From Lepus europaeus (taxonomy: Eukaryota > Chordata > Mammalia > Lagomorpha > Leporidae): DNA of 64,000 nucleotides. Below are positions 12,339 to 25,169 of the stretch, piece by piece. The stretch is from NCBI RefSeq assembly GCF_033115175.1, contig NC_084829.1:15760496-15824495 (forward strand), in the 5' to 3' direction. The translations under genes were made by a program, and so were the position numbers. The number at the start of each line of letters is the position of its first letter. Position 1 is the first letter of the stretch. The notes below the pieces were generated by a model. That model was not told the origin of the DNA and did not search any database. It saw only the letters and a list, made by a program, of their open reading frames with translations.

Positions 12339-13420
12339 TTGAGAAGCATCACATGCTTCTGGCCAAGTCAAAGAGGAAGGGGCCCTTATCTCCTGTTATA
12401 CAGGGCACCCCCAGAGGACCTGGCCCCTATGGAGCTGGTGCCTCGGCCTCAGCGACTCCTGACTCTTTTCAGGCAACAAATGATGGCAAGGGAGAACTTT
12501 GACCTGTCAGTCCTCCTCACATGTGGAGTGAGTCAACATATCACTGGCAGCCGCAGGAAGCACTAAGCTCTTCCTTTATGAAAGGTTGCCTCCCTTCTAG
12601 GAGGGGACAGGCCCCCTTTTATGGTTTATGCTCCCTTTTCTACTAGTGACCTATACAACTGGAAATAACAAAACACCTCATTTTTCAGAGAAGCCACAGG
12701 GCTTAATTTCTCTTCTTGATTCTATTTTTACTCACCAGCCAACCTGGGACAGCTGCCAGTAGCTCCTTCAGACTCTTTTTAACTCAGAAGAGAGAGAAAG
12801 TACATCTTGCAAGAGGGCCAAAAATTGGTCCTGGGCCCCGACAGGCAGCCTATCTCTGAACCCATCAGACTGGAGAGAGTATTTCCCCTTAGCCACCCTG
12901 ATTGGGACCCAAATGATGATAGAGGTAAGGAGGCTTTTGCTCGGTATCACCAGGTTCTCATAAGGGGGTACACACAGCAGCAACAAAGAAGCCCACTAAT
13001 TTATCTACAGTAAATGAGACCATCCAAAAGATGGATGAGTCTCCGATCACATTTGAGTGCCTCTTTGAGGCACACTGTGTATACATCCCCATAGACCCAG
13101 AGCCCTCTGAAAATAGCCATGGTATTAATGTGATGTTTGTATCCCATTCGCCACCCAGTATTAGATATAAGCTATAAAGATAAAAAAGGGTTTGAGGGAA
13201 AGCTCCTTTCTAAATTGGTAGAGGTGGCTCAATGGGTCTACAATAATCGAGTTGGCCCTGTTACTACCCAGACCAAATAAGATGACCTGGAGTATGGCAG
13301 TGACCTTAAAAAAAAAAAAAAGACCCAGAGCTTGGGCCAGACAAGGGCCCACTAAGGTGGGATTGTCCTTAAGAAGGATCAGTGTGCCTACTACAAGGAA
13401 GCCTCAAAACTAACACTGGG
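12339..13420 (+). pseudogene. gag pseudogene of the endogenous retrovirus
   Basis: Broken gag sequence in several frames. The best stretch, about 12807-13180, resembles gammaretroviral capsid: it contains 'HPDWDPNDDRGKEAFARYHQ' and then a segment with 'SPITFECLFEAH'. Near 13366 'KDQCAYYKEA' looks like the start of a zinc knuckle of nucleocapsid, with later Cys/His positions lost. Stops and frameshifts separate the pieces, so no particle protein can be made. Matrix is only weakly visible at 12339-12560. Confidence 0.75.
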
Positions 13421-13463
13421 TCAGGACTTACAAATAGTGGCCCCCCACTCACCGTGAGCTTTA

Positions 13464-15110
13464 TTGTGGAGCCTCCTAGAGAGGTGGCTCTCCAATGCAT
13501 GGATCACCCAATCCCAGGTACAGCTCCTAGACCCACCAAGAATCAAACTTCTAAAAAGTACTGCTTTAAATCCTGCCACTTTACTTCCTGATGATGACCC
13601 ATTGAAGCCTTTCCATAAGTGTAAAGAGGTGATGGAATCCTTAAACATGCAGGTAGATCTGACCGACACCTGCTGAAAGACCCAGATGCTGTTTTGTTCA
13701 CCAATTGGAGCAGCTTCATCTCCTAAGGAATAAGATATGCAGGTATAGCGATAGTTACATTCTCAGAAGTTATTTGGACCCAAGCATTAGGGCATGGAAC
13801 TTCTGCTCAAAGGGCTGAGTTAACAGCACTAACTCAGACTTTAAGATGAACAGGGAAAAATCTGTTAATCTTTACATGGACAGCAAGTATGCTTTATATA
13901 ATGCCACATGAACATGGGCAGTGGCAAAAAAGAGGGGCCTTCTAACATCTGGAGAAAAGCAGATAAAAAATGTATCCAAAATCTTAGCCTTGTTAAAAGC
14001 AGTGTGGCTACCTAGGAAAGTAGCCATCATTCACTGCAAGGGACATCAGAACTTAGAGTCCCCAGAGGCCAAAGGGAATACATTTATGAACAAAACAGTT
14101 CAGAAAACTGCCTTAAAACCAGTGTGGCCCTCCCAGATTCTCCCTGTTGCCCCTGTCCAAACTCTACAAAAGGCTCCTGGCTACACACACACACACAAAG
14201 TCAAAGGACAGTTGCTAGGGACTAAGATGAACTGTGAAGGATGGGTGTGCCTTCCTGATGAGAGGCCACTCCTCCCAATGGCTATCAGCCAAAAACTGAT
14301 GGAACAAGTCCATCACAGCACCCATCTAGGAAGTACAAAATTAACTGAGTTACTGCAATGCCACTATTACATCCCTGGACTGGATCAGCAACGGGGCCAA
14401 GTCTCATCCTGATGTCATATCTGCACCCAGGTAAACCAGGGACAAAGAGGTGAGTTAGCCCAAGAGATACAGTTATGGGGAAAGGATCCAGGAGAACATT
14501 GAAAAGTGGACTTTACTGAAATATTACCTGGAAAATATTGTTACCATTATCTTTTAGATTTTGTTGACACATTTTCTGGGTGTGTGGAAGCCTACCCTAC
14601 CAAGACAAACAGCTCAAGTAGTAGTAAAAATTAGTTTGAGAGTGTCCTCATATTTGGCCTCCCGCTAACAATGGGCTCCAACAATGGTCCCATGTTCATC
14701 GCTCAGGTGACTCAATTACTAACAAAGGTGTTAAGATAAATTAAAAGCTTTGTTGTGCCTGTAGACCACAGAGTTCAGGACAGGTGAAAAGGATAAATAG
14801 GACCTTAAAGAAAACTTTAACAAAATTGAAGCTAAAGACTGGTGAAAAATGGATGAGCCTCCCTCCCTTTGCCCTATTATGGTCACGGTGTACCCTTCAT
14901 GTGAAAGGTCGAACACCCTATGAGATAATGTTTGAAAGGCCACCATTCCTACTCTCCAAACTAGGGGATGAACTGCTGTTGGAATTGGATAATGACTCCC
15001 TGAAGTTCTTTCCAGGCTCTTCAGGCAGACCTTCAACAACTGCACACCTTGGTAAAAGCCACGTGACCAGAACTCCCTCAGTTGATCTCTGGTGCTGATG
15101 CCTGCAATAT
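13464..15110 (+). pseudogene. pol pseudogene: RNase H and integrase remnants
   Basis: The region starts in what looks like the RT connection region (near 13530, 'PRIKLLKSTALNPATLL'). RNase H follows (13680-14100): the first active-site Asp is changed ('LFTNWSS' where Asp-Gly is expected), while the Glu and the 'YMDSKYA' Asp motif remain. Integrase follows: an HHCC-type N-terminus near 14300 ('VHHSTHLGS'), core at 14500-14700 with 'VDFTE', and a second catalytic position reading 'SNNGP' rather than Asp-Asn. The C-terminal domain is in an open frame at 14784-15098. Protease and the RT palm with its YxDD motif are missing. Stops and frameshifts throughout. Confidence 0.85.
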
Positions 15111-15422
15111 CCAACTCGGGGAACTGGTGTAGATAAAAAACACAACTGCTCAACCCTAGAGGCGTGGTGGGCTGAACCTCTGCCTGTAATCTTAAACACA
15201 CCAATAGCAGTTAAAGTAGCAGGAAAATGCCATTAAGATCCATCACATGCAGGTAAAAAAAAAAGCCTCACATCTGAAGCTGTGGAATGATGGATCACCA
15301 GCCCTACAGGAGACCTGCTACAGATCAGACTTTCCTGTGCTTCATAAGTATTTTAGTGTTTAACATACTAGCAACAGGGGAGAGTGAAGATTCACTTCAC
15401 CCACACCAATTAATAAACTATA

Positions 15423-15860
15423 GTGGGAGCTGCGAAGGACTGGGGATTTCACTGTTATTGTGAAGAACTCCTCCTTCACTTCCCCCCTGGTTTCGATTTG
15501 ACCTCTGTTCACTGTTTGGGTCCAGTAATGACAAAATTTGTAATCAAGGAAACCAGGACAGGGACCTATGCTATGCAGCAGGGCCTAAATCCCAGCTCTC
15601 CAACTATGGGAAAGAGTGGGCCAAAAAATCTATAAATCAGCTTAAATTTTCGCTAAACTGCTTGTCCGAGATAGCCCTACAAAACCAAAGGGGGTTAGAT
15701 CTTTTGTTCCTAAAACCAGGCTTTAGAAGAAACACTGTTTTTTACTCACCACCTAGTGGTTAGCATAGAAACAATTTAACACTAGTTCAAGAACAATTAG
15801 ATCACACGAAAAAATTGGAGCCATTAGGAGAGTCAATGATTTGAATCCCAAATAAAACCA
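15423..15860 (+). pseudogene. env pseudogene, transmembrane-subunit remnant
   Basis: Only a short, frameshifted envelope remnant survives between pol and the 3' LTR. At about 15674-15709 it reads '[12 protein letters not shown]', the conserved region of gammaretroviral TM subunits. The surface subunit is largely absent and there is no continuous frame. Confidence 0.75.
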
Positions 15861-15868
15861 GTAGGGAA

Positions 15869-16238
15869 TGTGATAGGGCAACTTAGGAAATTTGTTACTT
15901 AAAATTTTTTCCCCAAGATATAGCGTACCTTGGTAAGGTTACACTTGCCTAACTGCATTGGAGCAAAATTGTTCCTTTGAGACAAACAAGTTATAAATGT
16001 GGTCTGCTCATCTGGATGTAACTGACTTATATCTGGCTTCTGTACTTTGGCTTCATTGCTTGATAATAACCAAGGCCATCAGGATGGGATTTCTGCCTTT
16101 AAAATTGCCATACAATTGCAACTCGGGGCTGTCTTCTCTGGATTTGCTCTGTGAGAAGGCTGTTGCCAACTGGCTAATAAAGACTCCTAATTTGACCTGA
16201 AAACTCTCACTGTGTTTTAATTTCTGTACCTCACAACA
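15869..16238 (+). repeat. 3' LTR of the endogenous retrovirus
   Basis: A 370-bp partner of the 5' LTR, with an AATAAA signal at 16176-16181. By eye the two LTRs differ at roughly one position in seven or eight, so the insertion is old. A short purine-rich run ('gtaggga') just before it is a weak polypurine-tract candidate. Confidence 0.93.
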
Positions 16239-19200
16239 TTGAATAAACAGTAAGTCATAGAAGAAATCAAGTGAGAATTTCTGGAAACAAATGAAGATGA
16301 CAACACAACATATTAAAAATATGGGATACAGAAAAAGCAGTGTTAAGAGGAATGTTTATACCAATGGGTGCCTACATCAAGAAATTGGAAAGGAACCAAA
16401 TAAACAACCTATCAATCCATTTTAAGGATCTAGAAAAACAACAAACCAAACCCAGAACAAGTAGGAGAAAAATAATTTAGAGAAATCAAAACTGAATAAA
16501 AAAAAAGATCAGCAAAATGAAGCATTTTTTTTGAAAAAATAAACAAAATTGACATATCATTGGCCCAACTAACCAAAAAAAAAAAAAACCCAAATCAATA
16601 AAATGAGAAGAAAAAGGAAATGTAACAACAGACACCACAAAAATAGTCATCAGAAATTACTACAAAGAGCTGTATGCCAACAAACTGGGAAACCTAGAGG
16701 AAATGGATAGATTCCTGGATACATACAACCTACCTAAATTGAGCCATGAAGGTGTAGAATACTTAGACTTGTAAACAAGATGGAAATTGAATCAATAATA
16801 AAGGCCTTCCCAAAAAAGAAAAGGCTTCATTGCTGAATTCTACCAGACATTTAAAGAACTAACTCCAATTCTTAAGTTATTAAAAACAATTGAAAGGGAG
16901 GGGATCCTCCCAAGTTCTTTCTATGAAGCCAGCATCACCTTCATTCCTAAATCTGAAAAAGATGCAACAGAGAAAGAGAGTTACAGACCAATTTCCCTTA
17001 CGAACACAGATGTAAAAATCCTGAATAAAATTCTAGCCAATTGAATCCAACAACACATCAGGAAGATCATCCACCCAGACCAAGTGAGATTTATCTCTGG
17101 TATACAGGGCTGGTTCAACATTTGCAAATCAATCAATGTGATAAATCATGTTCACAATCTGCTGAACAAAAATCATGATTATCTCAATAGATACAGAGAA
17201 AACATTTTATACAACACCTTTCATGACAAAAACTCTAAGCAAACTGGGTATAGAAGGAACATTCCTAAACACAATCAAGGTGACTTATGATAAACCCAAG
17301 GCCAGCTTCATATTGAATGGGGAGAAGGTGGAAGCATTCCCCCTGAGATCTGGTACATTATAGGGATGACCACTGTCACCATTGCTTTTCAATATAGTCC
17401 TGGAAGTTTTAGCCAGAACCATTAGGCAAGAAAAAAGAAAGGAATACAAATTGGGAAGGAGGGAGTCAAACTATCCCTACTTGCAGATGACATGATTCTA
17501 TATACAGGGGATGTAAAACACTCCACTAAGAGACTATTGGAACTCAAAGGAGTTTGGTAAAGTAGCAGGATATGAAGTTAATATAAAAAAATCAACAATC
17601 TTTGTATACACAGATAATGCCATGGCTGAGATTAAGCTTCTAAGATCAATCCCACTCTCAATAGCTACAAAAAAATCAAATACTTCAGAACAAATTTAAC
17701 CAAGGATGTAAAAAATTTCTATGATGATTACAAAACATTAAAGAAATAGAAGCTACCAAAAAATAAAAAAACTTCCATGTTCATGGATTGGAAGAATCAG
17801 CATCATCAAAATGTACATTCTTCCAAAAACAATTTATAGATTCAGTGTGTTACCAGTAAACATATCAAGGACATTCTTCTCAAATCTAGGAAAAATGATG
17901 CTGAAATTCATATGGAGGCACAGGAGACCTCAAGTATCTAAAAGCAATCCTATGCAACAGAAACAAAGCCAGAAGCATCACTAGATTTCAAAGACATACT
18001 ACAAGGCAGTTATTTATTTTTTTGTCAGGCAGAATGAGAGAGAGAGCCAGAGAGAAAGGTCTTCCTTTTTCTGTTGGTTCACCCCCCAAATGGCCGCTGT
18101 GGCCAGCGTGCTGCAGCTGGTGCGCTGCGATGATCCAAAGCCAGGAGCCAGGTGCTTCCTCCTGGTCTCCCATGTGGGTGCAGGGCTCAAGCACTTGGAG
18201 GGCCATCCTCCACTGCCTTCCCGGGCCACAGCTTAGAGCTGGACTGAAAGAGGAGCAACCAGGACAGAATCTGGCACCCCGACTGGGACTAGAACCCTGT
18301 GTGCAGGTGCTGCAGACAGAGGATTAGCCTAGTGAGCCACGGTGCCGGCCCATACTACAAGGCAGTTATAATCAAAATAACCTGGCATTGGTACAAAAAC
18401 AGATGAGTAGACCAATGGAACAGAATAGAAATGCCAGAAATCAATCAAAACTTCTACAACCAACTTATATTTGACTAAGGAACTAAAACCAAACTGTGGA
18501 GCAAGGACAGTCTATTTAACAAATGATGGTGGGAAAACTGGATTTCCACAGGCAGAAGTATGAAGCAAGAGCCCTACATTACACAAAAATTCACTCATTA
18601 AAGATTCACTGGATTAAAGATCTAAATCTATGATGTGACACCGTCAAATTATTAGAGAACTTTGTGGAAACCCTGCAAGACATTGGCACAGGCAGAATTC
18701 TTGGAAAAGACTTCAGAGGCACAGGCGGTTGAAGCCAAAATTAACAAATGGGATTACAACAAATTGAAACATTTCTGTATGGCAAAAGAAACAGGAAAGT
18801 GAAGCAGAAACTGACAGAATGGGAAAAAAATATTTGCAAATTATGCAACCAATAAAGAATAACCAGAATCTACAAAGAGATCAAGAAACTCCACAATAAC
18901 AAAACGAACAACCCAGTTAAGTGATGAGCAAAGGCCTTAGACATTTTGGAAATCCAAGTGGCCAACTGACACATGAAAAAATGTTCAGGATCACTAACCA
19001 TCAGGGAAATGCAAATCAAAACCACAATGAGGGTTCACCTCATCCCAGTTAGAATGGCTTTCATAAAGAAATCAAACAACAAATTCTGGAGAGGGTGTGG
19101 GGAAAATACCTCTTAATACACTGTCGGTGGGAATGTAAACTGGTAAAGCCATTATGGAGGACAGCATGGAGATACCTAAAAAATCTGAATATAGCCCTAC

Positions 19201-20664
19201 CATAATACCCAGTCATCCCACTCCTGGAAATTAACCCAAGATAAATGAAATCAGTAAACAAAAGAGCCATCTGCACCTCACTGTTAATTGCAGCTCAATT
19301 CACAATAGCTAAGACATGGAATCAACCTAAATGCCCATCAATGGAAGACTGGATATAGAAAGTATGGGATTTGTACACTATGGAATACTACATAGTGATT
19401 AAAAAAAAGACATCTTGTCATTTGCAACAAAATAGATGAATCTGGAAAACATCATACTTAGTCACTAACAAGCCAGTCCCAAGGGACAAATACAATATGT
19501 TCTCCCTGATCTGTGAGAACTAATAGAGCACCTTAAATGAAATCCGTAGAAGTGAAATTGACACTTTGAGAAGGGATGACCTGAGCTGCCCTTGTCTTGA
19601 CTGTTGAGGAACAGTTTCATTTTGTTTTTTCATCTTCTTTTTCTTCATACTATTTGTTGAACTCTTAACTTAGAGTTAATCATGTGTATAAAATCAATGG
19701 AAAATAGACCTCAGTAAAAAAATGTGGGAATAAGAGAAGGAGGAAGAAGTTTAACTGTAAACCTGTATAGTTCTGCGTACATTCCTACAGACTTACTTCT
19801 AAGGGTACAGTTTCAAAACTTGTCATGGGACTCCAAATCCTATTATACTTGGTGGTAATAATGCCATTTAAATGTTAAAGTGATCATAGTAAGTGTTAAA
19901 ATGAACATATAGATAGGATTAAGTGTTAAAGAGATCATATAAATAGCATCAAGTCCTAGTAATAGAATTAAAAAGGAGAGAACGCCCAACACGAGAAGCA
20001 GTCCACCCAGCAGATTCATAGAATGACAATCACTTTAAGTAACACTTTGACCTCAGAATCATCCATTAAAGTTGCCTGGCCTGGCTGAAAGCCCATGAGA
20101 GCATTTCAGGCATGCAAAGCAAAGACACTGTGGCAAAAATGCCTTATATGAAGGATTTCTGTGAGAGGGACCCATGTGGAAAGAAGTGGCCATTAAGAAG
20201 GATGTACTTTTCTCTGAAGGGAGGAGAGAACTTCTGCCTTGCTATGGCTTTGTTCAAATACTGACAGTTTGTGGACTCCAAACTCTTCCATAGCCTAGGC
20301 AGCTCATGCAAAGAGCCTTGGGTAGTCACTGATGTCATGCATAAGAGTGTTAATTGTTAAATTAACAACAGAAGGCACCATGCACTAAATCCCCATGCGG
20401 GACCTGTCCTCAATGAGTTGTATTGAGAGTTAACTGTAAAACCAGTTCTCAACCAGTTTTTTTGGTGTGTGTGTGTGTATGTGCACATACAAATTGTTGA
20501 AATCTTTACTTAGTATAGAGTTTGTCTTCTGTGTACAAAGTTAATTGAAAATGAATCTTAATGGAGATTGGGACTGGCAAGGGGAGAGGGAGGAGAAAAA
20601 GGGGGGAGAGGGGGTGGGAGGGCTGATATGGTGGGAAGAATAATTATATTCCTAACGTACTTAT
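16239..20664 (+). mobile_element. Old L1, 3' half (ORF2 remainder and 3' UTR)
   Basis: It continues the L1 broken at 11216: sequence after the LTR aligns with position 22115 onward of the intact L1. Broken ORF2 runs to about 19510, with RT sequence at 16900-17700 and the Cys-rich C-terminal region near 19080-19140. The rest is 3' UTR, ending in a G-rich tract (20580-20640). A C repeat interrupts it at 18014-18350. The tail near 20665-20680 was itself the target of the young L1 that follows. Confidence 0.88.
18014..18350 (-). mobile_element. C-repeat SINE inserted in old L1 ORF2
   Basis: A full-length minus-strand copy with a perfect 19-bp target duplication, 'catactacaaggcagttat', at 17995-18013 and 18351-18369. 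The duplicated sequence is L1 ORF2, so the SINE is younger than that L1. Confidence 0.97.
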
Positions 20665-20682
20665 GAAATTTGTATTCCTTAA

Positions 20683-21276
20683 GAAATCAGAAATCTAAAA
20701 AATACTGTCAGGAATCTACAGGATACTATTAAAAAACCCAACATTCGGGTTCTAGGAGTTCCTGAAGGCATGGAAAGGGAGAAAGGATTAGAAGGCCTTT
20801 TTAGTGAGATACTAGCAGAAAATTTCCCAAGTTTGGAGAAGGACAGAGACATCCTAGTACAGGAAGCTCAGAGAACCCCTAATAAACATGATCAAAAGAG
20901 ATCCTCACCACGACACGTCGTAATCAAACTCACCACAGTGAAACACAAAGAAAAGATCCTAAAATGTGCAAGAGAGAAACGACAGATTACTCTCAGAGGA
21001 TCTCCAATTAGACTTACAGCTGATTTCTCATCAGAAACCCTACAAGCCAGGAGAGAATGGCGAGATATAGCCCAGGTACTAAGAGAGAAAAACTGCCAGC
21101 CCAGAATATTATATCCTGCAAAGCTCTCATTTGTGAATGAAGGTGAAATTAAGACCTTTCACAGCAAACAGACATTGAAAGAATTTGTCGCCACTCGTCC
21201 AGCCCTGCAAAAGATGCTTAAAGACGTGTTACATACAGAAACACAGAAACACGGTCACCAATATGAAAGAAGGTAA
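20683..21276 (+). pseudogene. L1 ORF1, 5'-truncated remnant
   Basis: The L1 RNA-binding chaperone frame, open from the truncation point to TAA at 21274-21276. The N-terminal coiled coil is lost. What remains corresponds to the RNA-recognition and C-terminal domains and aligns closely with ORF1 at 28848-29771. The first in-frame ATG is at 20770 (168 codons). A 68-bp spacer separates it from ORF2. Truncation occurred at insertion, as the target duplication directly abuts it. Confidence 0.9.
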
Positions 21277-21344
21277 AGGAAGGAAACCTCAGAGCAAAAG
21301 ATCACAGGAATCTCAAACCAGATATTAGAAAATATCTTTGGCAA

Positions 21345-24300
21345 ATGGCAGGGCAAAGTTACTCCTTCTCAATAGTCACATTGAATGTTAATGGCTTGAA
21401 TTGTCCAGTTAAAAGACACCGATTGGCTGATTGGATTAAGGAACAAAACCCATCCTTTTGCTGCTTACAAGAAACCCATCTATCCAACAATGATCCATAC
21501 AAGCTGAGAGTGAAAGGCTGGAAAAAGATATACCACGCCAACAGAAATGAAAAGAGAGCGGGCGTAGCCATCTTAATATCGGACAACATAAACTTTACTA
21601 CAAAAACTGTTAGGAGAGACAAAGAGGGGCACTATATAATGATTAAGGGATCCATTCAACGAGAAGATATAACGATTATCAACGTATATGCACCTAATTA
21701 CAGGGCACCAGCTTATTTAAAAGACTTGTTAAGGGACTTAAAGGGAGACTTAGACCCCAATACAATAGTACTGGGGGACTTCAATACTCCACTCTCAGAG
21801 ATAGACAGATCAACAGGACAGAAGATCAATAAGGAGACAGTAGATTTAAATGACACTATAGCCCAAATGGATCTAACAGACATCTACAGAACATTTCATC
21901 CTACATCTAAGGACTTTACATTCTTCTCAGCAGTACATGGAACCCTCTCTAGGATTGACCACATACTAGGCCATAAAGCAAGTCTCAGCAAATTCAAAAG
22001 AATTAGAATCATACCATGCAGCTTCTCAGACCACAAAGGAATGAAATTGGAAATTGGCAACTCAGGAATCCCTAGAGCACGTGTAAACACATGGAGATTG
22101 AACAATATGCTCCTGAATGAACAACGGGTCATAGAAGAAATTAAAAGAGAAATCAAAAATTTTCTGGAAGTAAATGAGGATAACAGCACAACATACCAAA
22201 ACCTATGGGATACAACAAAAGCAGTGTTAAGAGGAAAGTTTATATCAATAGGTGCCTACATCAAGAAATTGGAAAGGCACCAAATAGATGAGCTTTCAAG
22301 TCATCTCAAGGATCTAGAAAATCTGCAGCAAACCAAACCCAAACCCAGTAGGAGAAGAGAAATAATTAAAATCAGAGAAGAAATCAACAGGATTGAATCC
22401 AAAAAAACATTACAAAAAATCAGCCAAACGAGGAGCTGGTTTTTTGAAAAAATAAACAAAATTGACACCCCATTGGCCCAACTAACTAAAAAAAGAAGAG
22501 AAAAGACCCAAATCAATAGGATCAGAGATGAAATGGGAAACGTAACAACAGACGCCACAGAAATAAAAAGAATCATCAGAAATTACTACAAGGACTTGTA
22601 TGCCAGCAAACAGGGAAATCTATCAGAAATGGACAGATTCTTGGACACATACAACCTCCCTAAATTGAGCCAGGAAGACATAGAAAACCTAAACAGACCC
22701 ATAACTGACACAGAAATTGAAACAGTAATAAAGGCCCTCCCAACAAAGAAAAGCCCAGGGCCAGATGGATTCACTGCTGAGTTCTACCAGACATTTAGAG
22801 AAGAACTAACTCCAATTCTTCTCAAACTATTCAGAGCAATCGAAAAAGAGGGAATCCTCCCAAATTCCTTCTATGAAGCCACCATCACCTTAATTCCTAA
22901 GCCAGAAAGAGACGCAACATTGAAAGAGAATTACAGACCAATATCCCTGATGAACATAGATGCAAAAATACTCAATAAAATTCTGGCCAATAGAATGCAA
23001 CAACACATCAGAAAGATCATCCACCCAGACCAAGTGGGATTCATCCCCGGTATGCAGGGATGGTTCAACATTCGCAAAACAATCAACGTAATACACTACA
23101 TTAACAGGCTGCAGAAGAAAAACCATATGATTCTCTCAATAGACGCAGAGAAAGCATTTGATAAAATACAACACCCTTTCATGATGAAAACTCTAAGCAA
23201 ACTGGGTATGGAAGGAACATTCCTTAATACAATCAAAGCAATATATGAAAAACCCACGGCCAACATCCTATTGAATGGGGAAAAGTTGGAAGCATTTCCA
23301 CTGAAATCTGGTACCAGACAGGGATGCCCTCTCTCACCACTGCTATTCAATATAGTTCTGGAAGTTTTGGCCAGAGCTATTAGGCAAGAAAAAGAAATTA
23401 AAGGGATACAAATCGGGAAGGAAGAACTCAAACTATCCCTCTTTGCAGATGATATGATTCTTTATTTAGGGGACCCAAAGAACTCTACTAAGAGACTGCT
23501 GGAACTCATCGAAGAGTTTGGCAAAGTAGCAGGATATAAAATCAATCCACAAAAATCAACAGCCTTTGTATACACAGGCAATGCCACGGCTGAGGAAGAA
23601 CTTCTAAAATCAATCCCATTCACAATAGCTACAAAAACAATCAAATACCTTAGAATAAACTTAACCAAAGACGTTAAAGATCTCTACGATGAAAACTACA
23701 AAACCTTAAAGAAAGAAATAGAAGAGGATACCAAAAAATGGAGAAATCTTCCATGCTCATGGATTGGAAGAATCAATATCATCAAAATGTCTATCCTCCC
23801 AAAAGCAATTTATACATTCAATGCAATACCCATCAAGATCCCGAAGACCTTCTTCTCAGATATAGAAAAAATGATGCTGAAATTCATATGGAGACACAGA
23901 AGACCTCGAATAGCCAAAGCAATCCTGTACAACAAAAACAAAGCCGGAGGAATCACAATACCTGATTTTAGGACATACTACAGGGCAGTTGTTATCAAAA
24001 CAGCATGGTACTGGTACAGAAACAGATGGATAGACCAATGGAACAGAATAGAAACACCAGAAATCAATCCAAACACCTACAGCCAACTTATATTTGACCA
24101 AAGATCCAAATCTAATCCCTGGAATAAGGACAGTCTATTCAATAAATGGTGCTGGGAAAATTGGATTTCCACATGCAGAAGCTTGAAGCAAGACCCATAC
24201 CTATCACCTTACACAAAAATTCACTCAACATGGATTAAAGACTTAAATCTACGACCCGAAACCATCAAATTATTAGAGAGCATTGGAGAAACCCTGCAAG

Positions 24301-25169
24301 ATATAGGCACAGGCAAAGACTTCCTGGAAAATACTCCAACAGCAAAGGCAGTCAAAACCAAAATTAACATTTGGGATTGCATCAAATTGAGAAGTTTCTG
24401 TACTTCAAAAGAAACAGTCAGGAAAGTGAAGAGGCAACCAACAGAATGGGAAAAAATATTCGCAAACTATACTACAGATAAAGGATTGATAACCAGAATC
24501 TACAAAGAAATCAAGAAAATCCACAACAACAAAACAAACAACCCACTTAAGAAATGGGCCAAGGACCTCAATAGACATTTTTCGAAAGAGGAAACCCAAA
24601 TGGCCAACAGACACATGAAAAAATGTTCAAGATCACTAGCAATCAGAGAAATGCAAATCAAAACCACAATGAGGTTCCATCTCACCCCGGTGAGAATAGC
24701 TCACATTCAGAAATCTACCAACAACAGATGCTGGAGAGGATGTGGGGAAAAAGGGACACTAACCCACTGTTGGTGGGAATGCAAACTGGTTAAGCCACTA
24801 TGGAAGTCTGTCTGGAGATTCCTCAGAAACCTGAACATAACCCTACCATACAACCCAGCCATCCCACTCCTTGGAATTTACCCAAAGGAATTTAATTTGA
24901 CAAATAAAAAAGCCATCTGCACATTAATGTTTATTGCAGCTCAATTCACAATAGCTAAGACCTGGAACCAACCCAAATGCCCATCAACAGTAGACTGGAT
25001 AAAGAAATTATGGGACATGTACTCCATAGAATACTATACAGCAGTAAGAAACAACGAAACCCAGTCATTTGCAACAAGATGGAGCAATCTGGAAAACATC
25101 ATGCTGAGTGAATTAAGCCAGTCCCAAAGAGAAAAATATCATTTGTTTTCCCTGATCGATGACAACTGA
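21345..25169 (+). CDS. L1 ORF2 protein: endonuclease and reverse transcriptase
   Basis: A complete 1274-residue frame, the usual L1 ORF2 length. Its product nicks target DNA and reverse-transcribes L1 RNA at the nick. The N-terminal AP-type endonuclease (about 1-235) shows Asn14, Glu43 in 'QETH', 'VYAPN', 'LGDFN', 'RIDHILG' and 'SDHKG'. The reverse transcriptase (about 440-770) shows 'SIDAEKAFD', '[11 protein letters not shown]' and the catalytic 'FADDMILYL'. The C-terminal Cys-rich motif is intact: C-x3-C-x7-H-x4-C within '[19 protein letters not shown]'. Residue 770 is Arg in 'KYLRINL', where the related fragment at 33074-33352 has Gly. There is no stop or frameshift. The element lacks its own promoter, so expression would need an external one. 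Confidence 0.96.
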   Translation: MAGQSYSFSIVTLNVNGLNCPVKRHRLADWIKEQNPSFCCLQETHLSNNDPYKLRVKGWKKIYHANRNEKRAGVAILISDNINFTTKTVRRDKEGHYIMIKGSIQREDITIINVYAPNYRAPAYLKDLLRDLKGDLDPNTIVLGDFNTPLSEIDRSTGQKINKETVDLNDTIAQMDLTDIYRTFHPTSKDFTFFSAVHGTLSRIDHILGHKASLSKFKRIRIIPCSFSDHKGMKLEIGNSGIPRARVNTWRLNNMLLNEQRVIEEIKREIKNFLEVNEDNSTTYQNLWDTTKAVLRGKFISIGAYIKKLERHQIDELSSHLKDLENLQQTKPKPSRRREIIKIREEINRIESKKTLQKISQTRSWFFEKINKIDTPLAQLTKKRREKTQINRIRDEMGNVTTDATEIKRIIRNYYKDLYASKQGNLSEMDRFLDTYNLPKLSQEDIENLNRPITDTEIETVIKALPTKKSPGPDGFTAEFYQTFREELTPILLKLFRAIEKEGILPNSFYEATITLIPKPERDATLKENYRPISLMNIDAKILNKILANRMQQHIRKIIHPDQVGFIPGMQGWFNIRKTINVIHYINRLQKKNHMILSIDAEKAFDKIQHPFMMKTLSKLGMEGTFLNTIKAIYEKPTANILLNGEKLEAFPLKSGTRQGCPLSPLLFNIVLEVLARAIRQEKEIKGIQIGKEELKLSLFADDMILYLGDPKNSTKRLLELIEEFGKVAGYKINPQKSTAFVYTGNATAEEELLKSIPFTIATKTIKYLRINLTKDVKDLYDENYKTLKKEIEEDTKKWRNLPCSWIGRINIIKMSILPKAIYTFNAIPIKIPKTFFSDIEKMMLKFIWRHRRPRIAKAILYNKNKAGGITIPDFRTYYRAVVIKTAWYWYRNRWIDQWNRIETPEINPNTYSQLIFDQRSKSNPWNKDSLFNKWCWENWISTCRSLKQDPYLSPYTKIHSTWIKDLNLRPETIKLLESIGETLQDIGTGKDFLENTPTAKAVKTKINIWDCIKLRSFCTSKETVRKVKRQPTEWEKIFANYTTDKGLITRIYKEIKKIHNNKTNNPLKKWAKDLNRHFSKEETQMANRHMKKCSRSLAIREMQIKTTMRFHLTPVRIAHIQKSTNNRCWRGCGEKGTLTHCWWECKLVKPLWKSVWRFLRNLNITLPYNPAIPLLGIYPKEFNLTNKKAICTLMFIAAQFTIAKTWNQPKCPSTVDWIKKLWDMYSIEYYTAVRNNETQSFATRWSNLENIMLSELSQSQREKYHLFSLIDDN

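Larger units (their letters stand above)
11217..16238 (+). mobile_element. Decayed class I endogenous retrovirus, two LTRs
   Basis: A 5.0-kb provirus with similar LTRs at each end (starting 'tgtga' and ending 'acaaca'), a tRNA-primer site and remnants of gag, pol and env in the correct order. It sits inside an old L1 and has a 4-bp target duplication, 'ctga' before and 'ttga' after, consistent with a gammaretrovirus-like element. It is much shorter than a complete provirus: protease, most of reverse transcriptase and most of the envelope surface subunit are absent. Every frame is interrupted, so it is non-functional. The class assignment comes from the capsid, RNase H, integrase and transmembrane envelope resemblance. 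Confidence 0.92.

Noticed and set aside
12339-15860. Retroviral remnants as expressed domesticated genes
   Set aside because: Each of gag, pol and env has multiple stops and frameshifts and altered catalytic residues; no long frame is preserved.
21359-24685. Many minus-strand frames opposite L1 ORF2
   Set aside because: Shadows of the ORF2 coding strand without any family resemblance.
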